From contig USNN01000050.1 of the NCBI GenBank assembly GCA_900556185.1, forward strand, positions 1-6,604: DNA of 6,604 bases, given 5' to 3'. The DNA is from an uncultured Eubacteriales bacterium (GTDB lineage: Bacteria > Bacillota > Clostridia > Christensenellales > UBA1242). The notes beneath the pieces were generated by a model, which saw only the letters and a list, made by a program, of their open reading frames with translations, did not search any database and was not told the origin of the DNA. The translations under genes and the position numbers were made by a program. Below, piece after piece: positions 1 to 4,551 of this stretch; the stretch's first letter is position 1; every line of letters begins with the position of its first letter.

Positions 1-194
1 ACTTGTGAGAAAAATGTCAAATCTGCGAAACTAGATAAATTTTTTGAAACTTTTCTTTCTATAATTTTTATAGTATATGTAATAGTTGCACTATTTGCAG
101 TACATAAAATCAAGCAGGCATTTCTCTAATAATTTCAATTGTAGGGCTTTTGGTGATACTAGTCTATTCATTATTGAGTGATATGTTTATTTAA
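1..194 (+). pseudogene. 3' end of a broken two-helix membrane protein gene
   Basis: The first reading frame is open from the left edge to a TAA at 127-129. It encodes a polar stretch and then a strongly hydrophobic helix (residues ETFLSIIFIVYVIVALFAV). A second frame, shifted by -1 and open from about 108 to a TAA at 192-194, encodes another hydrophobic helix (ISLIISIVGLLVILVYSLL). Read together across a shift near 108-126 they look like the C-terminal part of one protein with two membrane segments. A strong plus-strand terminator begins 8 bases after the second stop, which supports the view that transcription of a real gene ended here. The start lies outside the window and I do not recognise the family. 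A sequencing error, or two separate small genes, would also explain the pattern. Confidence 0.4.
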
Positions 195-201
195 GCGCTC
201 C

Positions 202-238
202 AACAATAACGTGTAAAAATTACACGTTATTGTTTTTT
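202..238 (+). terminator. Strong intrinsic terminator of the plus-strand gene at the left edge
   Basis: A perfect 14-bp inverted repeat (arms 202-215 and 221-234, AACAATAACGTGTA and its complement) closes a 5-base loop, and a run of six T starts inside the 3' arm at 233. There is no T-run on the minus-strand side, so it should act only on plus-strand transcription. It does not serve the GIY-YIG gene that converges on it from the right. Confidence 0.85.
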
Positions 239-290
239 ATGCCAATATTAATATAAAAAATTTTGAATATACAACTGTTTTCTAAAATCT

Positions 291-629
291 CTATTGGAAG
301 TTAGTTAAAAATGTCGACAATCCACAGTTTACCCTTTTGTATCTCCTGCAATCCACTTTTCCACTTAAATATGTTGACAATTTTTCACCGTTTATTAAAT
401 TTTCTTTTTGCATTTTAGTAAGGTTTTTTATTTGATATTCTAATTTACATGCTAATGACTTGTCTTTACTCTTCCACGCTGTTTCTAATTTAACTGCATT
501 ATGCGATTTTGTATACTTTGCTCCGTTTTTGCTTTTTAATAAATGCTCGTTTATTCTTTTTTCTAAATCATTTGTCATGCCTGTATATATTGAATTATCC
601 AAACATCTTAACATATATGTATAATACAT
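291..629 (-). CDS. GIY-YIG domain endonuclease-like protein (YhbQ/UPF0213 type)
   Basis: This is a small single-domain GIY-YIG protein of the type often annotated as a putative endonuclease; its cellular role is uncertain. The GIY part reads YYTYML (residues 2-7) and the YIG part IYTG (14-17). They are followed by the helix with Arg25 and His29, the GAKYT motif (36-40), and Glu64 in the expected metal-binding position, so the catalytic set looks complete. The start is supported by AGGAG five bases upstream. The domain should end near residue 80-85. The remaining tail to residue 112 is unusual and partly repeats itself (LSTYL, then LSTFL 20 residues later). I see no terminator directly after the TAG stop. 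The gene has its own promoter and is probably monocistronic. Confidence 0.88.
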   Translation of the reverse strand: MYYTYMLRCLDNSIYTGMTNDLEKRINEHLLKSKNGAKYTKSHNAVKLETAWKSKDKSLACKLEYQIKNLTKMQKENLINGEKLSTYLSGKVDCRRYKRVNCGLSTFLTNFQ

Positions 630-658
630 TTTTTCTCCTATACTTTTATTTTAAAAAA

Positions 659-686
659 ATTATATAGCTTTTTTATTTTTAAGCAA
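659..686 (-). promoter_or_regulatory. Putative sigma-A promoter of the GIY-YIG gene
   Basis: On the minus strand a consensus -10 TATAAT (659-664) lies 16 bases from a partial -35 TTGCTT (681-686). This is about 30 bases upstream of the GIY-YIG start codon. The -10 is strong and the -35 matches mainly in its TTG. Confidence 0.5.
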
Positions 687-705
687 GTCTTTTTTATTTA
701 TAACT

Positions 706-734
706 CAAAAATGACTAGCTTAATTGCTAGTCAT
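706..734 (-). terminator. Intrinsic terminator of the DUF6514-like gene, overlapping its stop codon
   Basis: A perfect 9-bp inverted repeat (711-719 and 726-734, ATGACTAGC type) with a 6-base loop is followed on the minus strand by five T (706-710). The loop holds the TAA stop and the 5' arm encodes the last Met-Thr-Ser codons of the gene, so the terminator is built into the end of the reading frame. Confidence 0.75.
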
Positions 735-983
735 AATATTTAAATCTTCTATTATGTACTCTGCTGTATCTGGCATTACAAATTTTTCTGTTAGGAATTC
801 TAATACTTTATTTATTTTTTCTTTACTATCTGTTATATTTTCTATTCGTGTTGATTCTGGTTCGTAGTTTTTCATTTGTTTTACTATTTCTATTCCATAT
901 TTTTCTTCTAATATTTGATAATACTTAATTGTTCCAGTAGTATGTTCATTTTTCATAACTGTACTGGCATAAAGCTTTTTCAT
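720..983 (-). CDS. Small conserved protein, probably DUF6514 family
   Basis: An 87-residue soluble protein with no signal peptide or membrane segment. The pattern is YYQILEEKYGIEI (residues 21-33), then a short charged stretch, then an isoleucine/lysine-rich helix, and a C-terminal segment ending in YIIEDLN. From memory this matches DUF6514, a family of about 90-110 residues found in clostridia with no established function; I could not run a domain search. The start is firm: a full AAAGGAGG lies six bases before the ATG. The gene has its own promoter (1016-1044) and its own terminator overlapping the stop, so it looks monocistronic and well expressed. Acidic and lysine residues alternate through the middle; there are no cysteines. 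Confidence 0.8.
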   Translation of the reverse strand: MKKLYASTVMKNEHTTGTIKYYQILEEKYGIEIVKQMKNYEPESTRIENITDSKEKINKVLEFLTEKFVMPDTAEYIIEDLNIMTSN

Positions 984-1015
984 TTCTATCCTCCTTTTCC
1001 TTTGTATTGTCTTTT

Positions 1016-1044
1016 ATTATATATTTGTTATTCCAAAATTACAA
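1016..1044 (-). promoter_or_regulatory. Putative sigma-A promoter of the DUF6514-like gene
   Basis: Minus strand TTGTAA (1039-1044), a 17-base spacer and consensus TATAAT (1016-1021), about 30 bases upstream of the start codon. The -35 matches four of six consensus positions and the -10 matches all six. Confidence 0.6.
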
Positions 1045-1088
1045 GAACTTTCGTGTACCAGCTTTCGACAATTATTGCACAATACATT

Positions 1089-1580
1089 TTATTGATATCC
1101 TTTTGCTTTCAGTGAGTATTCTATTTCATTTATTCTTTCCATTATTGATACAAACAGCGGCTTAAATACTATATTCATATTTTTTAATATAATTCTTTTA
1201 TTAGTTGTACTTACTTTTATAACCGTTTCTTCTAAACTTAAATTATTAAACTCTGCTAGTAAATGGTCCAATAACCCGCTTATATAGTTCTGCTTAAACT
1301 TTGTTGCATTATTAATAAAACTTCTATTAATTTTTGCAAATAAATACTTTTGCCACGCCGTGTCAAACCACTCTTTTTTGCCACTTTCGGTTTCACATAT
1401 CACTGAATATAAACTAAACTTATAGGTGGTTTTCCCGTCCGCTATACACACCAAATAATCACCATTATTTGGAGTTATAGTTAACTCTTTGCTATCTTGC
1501 GTTCCAATAGTTTTAACAAACTCTTTTATATAATCTTCTATATTAAAGCCACAACTATTTAAATACTCTAAACTAAGCAT
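1089..1580 (-). CDS. Hypothetical protein of unrecognised family
   Basis: I do not recognise this protein. From the ATG at 1580 it is 163 residues, soluble, with no signal peptide or membrane helix. The N-terminal half looks mixed alpha/beta (DYLVCIADGKTTYKFSLYSV); the C-terminal half looks mostly helical, with a lysine/isoleucine-rich strand (IIKVSTTNKRIILK type) and a final amphipathic helix. The frame stays open to a TTG at 1628, which would give 179 residues. I reject that start: the TTG has no ribosome binding site and sits at the foot of the greA terminator, and TTGAAA at that place fits as the -35 box of a strong promoter whose -10 lies at 1600-1605. The ATG at 1580 has GAGGG five bases upstream. 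No clear terminator follows the stop. Confidence 0.7.
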   Translation of the reverse strand: MLSLEYLNSCGFNIEDYIKEFVKTIGTQDSKELTITPNNGDYLVCIADGKTTYKFSLYSVICETESGKKEWFDTAWQKYLFAKINRSFINNATKFKQNYISGLLDHLLAEFNNLSLEETVIKVSTTNKRIILKNMNIVFKPLFVSIMERINEIEYSLKAKGYQ

Positions 1581-1599
1581 AACACCCTCACTGTCATTA

Positions 1600-1628
1600 A
1601 TTATACCAAAACGAGTAGTATTTTTCAA
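1600..1628 (-). promoter_or_regulatory. Extended -10 sigma-A promoter of the 163-residue hypothetical gene
   Basis: Minus strand TTGAAA (1623-1628), a 17-base spacer and consensus TATAAT (1600-1605) preceded by TGG, which makes an extended -10. Expected transcript starts lie near 1592-1594, giving a leader of only about 12-15 bases that still carries the GAGGG site. The -35 directly follows the U-tract of the greA terminator, so terminator and promoter are packed back to back. Confidence 0.75.
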
Positions 1629-1632
1629 GCAT

Positions 1633-1662
1633 AAAAAAGTCCAGCAATATGCTGGGCTTTTT
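1633..1662 (-). terminator. Intrinsic terminator of greA
   Basis: The core stem CCAGCA/TGCTGG (1641-1646 and 1650-1655) closes a 3-base loop. One mismatch outside it is followed by further pairing of the flanking A and T runs. On the minus strand the 3' arm runs into six T (1633-1638). The hairpin starts at the greA stop codon. The plus-strand side also ends in five T (1658-1662), so it may work both ways. Confidence 0.8.
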
Positions 1663-2128
1663 ACTTAATTTCTAATATTTTCATTTCACATTTGCCGGCT
1701 GGTGTTTCTACCATAACAACATCACCCTTGGCTTTACCGATAATTGCTTTACCTATTGGGCTTTCGTTACTAATTAGGCCTGCATTTGGGTTACTTTCAA
1801 GAGAACCTACAATTGTATACTCCATTTCGTCATCAAATTCAACGTCTAGTAGTTTAACTTTACTACCAACTCTAACCTTATCATTTTTAACAGCACTTGG
1901 GTTTACAATTTTTGCCTTTCTTAAGGTTTCTTCTAGCATTTCAATTTCGGCTTCGGTTTTTGCTTGTTCATCTCTTGCCATATCATATTCTGCGTTTTCG
2001 CTTAGGTCGCCAAAATCTCTTGCTATTTTTAATTTCTCAATAACTTCTTGACGCTTTTCCGTCTTTAAATATTCCAATCTTTTTTCTTTTTCTTTATACC
2101 CTTCTTGGGTCAAATATACTTCTGCCAT
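1661..2128 (-). CDS. greA: Transcription elongation factor GreA
   Basis: GreA binds the secondary channel of RNA polymerase and stimulates cleavage of backtracked RNA 3' ends, letting stalled complexes resume. At 155 residues it has the usual family length (about 158). Residues 1-75 form the N-terminal antiparallel coiled coil; its tip carries the GDLSENAEYD motif with the catalytic acidic residues Asp41 and Glu44. Residues about 80-155 form the FKBP-like C-terminal domain with the typical ISNESPIGKA and TPAGKCEMKILEI stretches. The ATG is preceded by GGAG at a spacing of eight. It is transcribed alone from a perfect consensus promoter and ends at its own terminator, in line with a constitutive housekeeping gene. 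In many Firmicutes greA lies near lysS or dus genes, which are not seen here. Confidence 0.97.
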   Translation of the reverse strand: MAEVYLTQEGYKEKEKRLEYLKTEKRQEVIEKLKIARDFGDLSENAEYDMARDEQAKTEAEIEMLEETLRKAKIVNPSAVKNDKVRVGSKVKLLDVEFDDEMEYTIVGSLESNPNAGLISNESPIGKAIIGKAKGDVVMVETPAGKCEMKILEIK

Positions 2129-2161
2129 AATATCTACTCCATTACTTTATTATGCTTGCAC

Positions 2162-2190
2162 ATTATAGTCATTCACACCCAATTTGTCAA
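2162..2190 (-). promoter_or_regulatory. Perfect consensus sigma-A promoter of greA
   Basis: Minus strand TTGACA (2185-2190), exactly 17 bases, then TATAAT (2162-2167), about 34 bases upstream of the greA start codon. Both hexamers match the consensus in all positions, which predicts strong constitutive transcription. Confidence 0.85.
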
Positions 2191-2223
2191 GCAATATTTT
2201 TTAATTAAACTTATTAAATTTTA

Positions 2224-2253
2224 TTGCAAAACCCACCCAATATATGCTAAGAT
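2224..2253 (+). promoter_or_regulatory. Putative plus-strand promoter of the frameshifted small gene
   Basis: TTGCAA (2224-2229), an 18-base spacer, then TGC followed by TAAGAT (2248-2253), an extended -10 pattern. It is divergent from the greA promoter and lies about 33 bases before the pseudogene start codon. Neither hexamer is perfect. Confidence 0.45.
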
Positions 2254-2286
2254 ATTTGAAAAATAAAAAACCTAGGAAGCGTAAAA

Positions 2287-2576
2287 ATGATTAAGATTTG
2301 GGCAAAGATTATAGTTGACAATAAAATTACAAAAGATATTATATACGAATCGGTAGACAATTATACAAGAGAAGAATTTTTTGACCACTTAAAGCATTCT
2401 GTTTGGCATAAAGGGTCGCATCTTTCATACTTTTGAATATATTAGAAACATATCCCGTTTTAATATCTAACCACTACGAAACCTACGAAAACTTTAATAT
2501 GGTAAAATTTTTGCCAAGAGATTTTGTAGAAAGCGTAGACTTTGATAAACTTGAAATTGAAAACGCAAAAAGATAA
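2287..2576 (+). pseudogene. Frameshifted small plus-strand gene
   Basis: An ATG at 2287 with AGGAAG seven bases upstream opens a frame of 49 codons that reads like real protein (MIKIWAKIIVDNKITKDII, then NYTREEFFDHLKH) and stops at TGA 2434-2436. The sequence continues convincingly in the -1 frame from about 2412 (ETYPVLISNHYETYENFNM, then KFLPRDFVESVDFDKLEIEN) to TAA 2574-2576. Joined, the two halves make one soluble protein of about 96 residues, interrupted by a 1-base deletion or 2-base insertion between about 2390 and 2436. Promoter, ribosome binding site and terminator are all still present, so the break looks recent, or is an assembly error. I do not recognise the family. No canonical slippery heptamer is visible at the junction, so programmed frameshifting is unlikely. 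Confidence 0.6.
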
Positions 2577-2582
2577 ATATTA

Positions 2583-2615
2583 AAAGAGATGCTACTATAA
2601 GCATCTCTTTATTTT
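2583..2615. terminator. Bidirectional terminator between the plus-strand pseudogene and the Rho-like gene
   Basis: A perfect 11-bp inverted repeat (2583-2593 and 2600-2610, AAAGAGATGCT type) closes a 6-base loop. On the plus strand it is followed by a T-rich run that overlaps the Rho-like stop codon; on the minus strand the 3' arm ends in TTT and then AT-rich sequence. It sits exactly between two convergent reading frames. Confidence 0.8.
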
Positions 2616-4077
2616 ATAGTTTATTAAGTTTATCTAATAAATTTAGCGAAGCATCGTTTAGGTCTTTCAAGCCATCAATCTTAGGTTTATTTGCGTTATC
2701 TGCAACCAATTTATTTGCGTGCTTTATAATTTTTAATGGGTCAGTCACTTCATAAAACGACTTCATTGTTTCTTCTGAAACTTCGTAGTCTTCTGTTGCT
2801 TTATTTAGTTTATCTGCAGAAACCTTAACACTTGCACACTTCTTTAATTTTTCTAAAAGCCTAATATTTTCGTTATTCACAAGCCCTAAAACCGTTATGC
2901 TACCACCGCTAGAATATAGCCCACCAATGTTAAAAAATTTGGCTACCATAGTGGTAATATATGTTGCGTTTTGATTTGGAAGTAATGCTTCTAACGCCGA
3001 ATACACGCCATTAAAGTCATCTATAACAACAACAGTATTTAGCCCTAATTCTACATATCTCAAAGCCTTATAAATAACTGCTAAAAGCTTTTCAATAACA
3101 CATTCTGGGTTTTCACTAGCCGATGCGAATGTGGCGTTTGGCATAAGCCTATCTAATAGTTCCCAACATTCTTTATCCTTGCCTAAAAATATAGGGAAAA
3201 CAGGAACTTTAATTTTTACAAGTTCGTTAACAAGCCCAGTTATAACCTTTTCTTTTTTGGCTTGGTTGTTGCCGTATATTATAAACTTAGCACCTTGAAA
3301 TAATGCTGTGTCTACCCCAGTTACCTTTTTAATACATACTCTTGGTATATCAAATAGTTCGGTAGGTGGCTCTACTGACAAGTGGTCAAACGAGCACCTT
3401 TCATATCTTTCTGGTGCAAGACCATTAATATTTAAAATCTGAACTAAATAAGATTCATTTTTGCATGGACTATAAAATCCTTTGAATACAATTGAATCAT
3501 ATCTTTTTATCTCATACTTATTAACTATGTCACTTGGCAACAATACAAACTTGTTTGTGTCGTATCTAATTACATAGTCTTTATTTATTACATCAACGTA
3601 ACCAGTATATGCTACACCATCATTCTCATCATCGTTGTTACTAGCAATTTCGTATCTTGAAATTGTTGTGCTTAAATTTGCAGTTGAAAATTGTTTTGTA
3701 TCTATTGCGTTTGAATAGTAATTAACCACAGTACCTTCATACTTAGATAAATCTATCTGTGGTTTTTCGTCTAATTCTATAGGTTTTGGCATTGGCTTAA
3801 TTTCGCTTTTAAAGCCATAATCTATAACTTTAGCTTGGCAGATTTTTGTAGCAAATTCTTCAACCAAACTTCCTTTTTCTAATCTAAATTTACGATTTGA
3901 CTTTTCATTAGGACAGTCAAAATCGGCGGTATATGTAATCGTCAATAAATCGTTAATCAAGTTTTCTTTGCTTAACGATGTTGGAGTTTTAATACGTAAA
4001 TCTTTGCCCATTAGACGTAATTCTTTAATGTCACAACTCTCTAAAAATGCCCTTCTCTCGTCTTGTGCTATATCCAT
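2614..4077 (-). CDS. Divergent Rho-like protein with a degenerate ATPase site
   Basis: The 487-residue domain order matches transcription termination factor Rho. Residues about 10-48 resemble the Rho N-terminal helical domain (IKELRLMGKDLRI, then SKENLINDLL). A variable linker follows, then a cold-shock-like RNA-binding domain at about 157-222 (GYVDVI in place of GFGFLR, ending in LVQILNINGL), then an ATPase-like fold at about 230-450. By-eye alignment with E. coli Rho shows the catalytic features lost. The Walker A APPKAGKT is replaced by YGNNQAKKEK (268-277). The DERPEE segment with the catalytic glutamate becomes LGKDKE (298-303). The Q-loop between the Walker B region and the RFF motif is about seven residues shorter. 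The arginine-finger region has no matching arginines. Only the Walker B Asp (VVVIDDF, 349-355) and the GGSITV strand persist. ATP-driven translocation is therefore unlikely; an RNA-binding or regulatory role, or a partner of genuine Rho, is inference. The start has a GGGGGGAG ribosome binding site. Confidence 0.72.
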   Translation of the reverse strand: MDIAQDERRAFLESCDIKELRLMGKDLRIKTPTSLSKENLINDLLTITYTADFDCPNEKSNRKFRLEKGSLVEEFATKICQAKVIDYGFKSEIKPMPKPIELDEKPQIDLSKYEGTVVNYYSNAIDTKQFSTANLSTTISRYEIASNNDDENDGVAYTGYVDVINKDYVIRYDTNKFVLLPSDIVNKYEIKRYDSIVFKGFYSPCKNESYLVQILNINGLAPERYERCSFDHLSVEPPTELFDIPRVCIKKVTGVDTALFQGAKFIIYGNNQAKKEKVITGLVNELVKIKVPVFPIFLGKDKECWELLDRLMPNATFASASENPECVIEKLLAVIYKALRYVELGLNTVVVIDDFNGVYSALEALLPNQNATYITTMVAKFFNIGGLYSSGGSITVLGLVNNENIRLLEKLKKCASVKVSADKLNKATEDYEVSEETMKSFYEVTDPLKIIKHANKLVADNANKPKIDGLKDLNDASLNLLDKLNKL

Positions 4078-4110
4078 AAAGGTTCTTCTCCCCCCATTTT
4101 ATTTTAGTTT

Positions 4111-4140
4111 AGTATAGCGCACTGAATTACCTAAAGTAAA
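4111..4140 (-). promoter_or_regulatory. Putative promoter of the Rho-like gene
   Basis: Minus strand TTTACT (4135-4140), an 18-base spacer and TATACT (4111-4116), about 34 bases before the start codon. The -10 matches five of six positions and the -35 four of six. I see no terminator for the preceding lipoprotein gene, so read-through from it could also contribute. Confidence 0.5.
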
Positions 4141-4158
4141 ACGAATTTCCTTCTTTTT

Positions 4159-4497
4159 TTAAAAAATGGGTAAATCTATGAAATTAGCGTACACAAGAGT
4201 GTTGCTGTTATCTATTTTAATTATAATATTTCCATTATTTTCAATAACGCAAGTTGCCCTACCTTTCCATAGTTTAGTTAAAAAACTAGCAATGTTGGTT
4301 TCTAGGTCTTGGTCTTCAGATAATATAAGCCTTTCAGCATACTCTTTGGTTTCCACAAAATTTATTTGTTCAGTAGCGGTCTTTATATCGGCGTAAACAC
4401 ACAGCTCCACCCTTTTATAACTAGCATTATTTGCACACGCACAACTAAAAAAACCAACCACTAAAATTAATAATATGGATAATACTGCTTTCTTCAT
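4159..4497 (-). CDS. Small putative lipoprotein or secreted protein
   Basis: A 112-residue protein with a clear Sec signal: MKKA, then a hydrophobic core (VLSILLILVVGFF, residues 5-17), then cysteines at 19 and 21 followed by ANNAS. A signal peptidase II lipobox is likely but not canonical: Cys21 would be preceded by S-C-A, Cys19 by F-F-S. The mature part is short, with alternating strands and an amphipathic helix (TEQINFVETKEYAERLIL), and two further cysteines (33 and 83). I do not recognise a family; an outer-face, membrane-anchored role is inferred. The gene has no visible Shine-Dalgarno, and its start lies only 21 bases after the terminator hairpin of the sipL-like gene. Separate transcription from a weak promoter, or read-through, must be assumed. 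Confidence 0.72.
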   Translation of the reverse strand: MKKAVLSILLILVVGFFSCACANNASYKRVELCVYADIKTATEQINFVETKEYAERLILSEDQDLETNIASFLTKLWKGRATCVIENNGNIIIKIDNSNTLVYANFIDLPIF

Positions 4498-4505
4498 ACA
4501 CTAAT

Positions 4506-4534
4506 TTTAGACAAAACAAAAGCAGTCTAATCAA
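4506..4534 (-). promoter_or_regulatory. Weak candidate promoter of the lipoprotein gene, giving a near-leaderless transcript
   Basis: Minus strand TTGATT (4529-4534, in the loop of the upstream terminator), a 17-base spacer and TCTAAA (4506-4511). Each hexamer matches four of six consensus positions. Transcription would start about 0-2 bases before the ATG, which would fit the missing ribosome binding site. The evidence is weak. Confidence 0.3.
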
Positions 4535-4551
4535 AGACTGCTTTATTTTTT
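4512..4551 (-). terminator. Intrinsic terminator of the sipL-like gene
   Basis: A perfect 10-bp inverted repeat (4519-4528 and 4535-4544, AAAGCAGTCT type) closes a 6-base loop just after the sipL-like stop. On the minus strand it ends in TTTTGTTTTG. The plus-strand side also carries a T-run (4546-4551), so it may be bidirectional. Its 5'-arm sequence recurs in the first codons of the lipoprotein gene (4484-4491). Confidence 0.78.

Noticed and set aside
312..327. Possible DnaA box (ATCCACA type) near the GIY-YIG 3' end
   Set aside because: The best match differs at two positions from TTATCCACA, has no clustered partners and lies in coding sequence; no origin is suggested.
915..1115. Plus-strand open frame with hydrophobic, cysteine-rich product
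   Set aside because: Overlaps the DUF6514-like gene and its promoter; no ribosome binding site, and hydrophobicity is expected from T-rich antisense sequence.
1623..1628. TTG as start codon giving a 179-residue protein
   Set aside because: No ribosome binding site, directly abuts a terminator, and coincides with a -35 box; the ATG at 1580 is better supported.
1692..2051. Long plus-strand open frame opposite greA
   Set aside because: It is the antisense shadow of greA; its serine/leucine-rich composition comes from the complementary codons, and greA is certain.
2395..2436. Programmed -1 frameshift in the small plus-strand gene
   Set aside because: No X-XXY-YYZ slippery heptamer in the zero frame and no stem-loop right after the junction; a simple indel explains it better.
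4166..4396. Plus-strand open frame opposite the lipoprotein
   Set aside because: It mirrors the lipoprotein, which has a convincing signal peptide; the antisense product has no supporting features.
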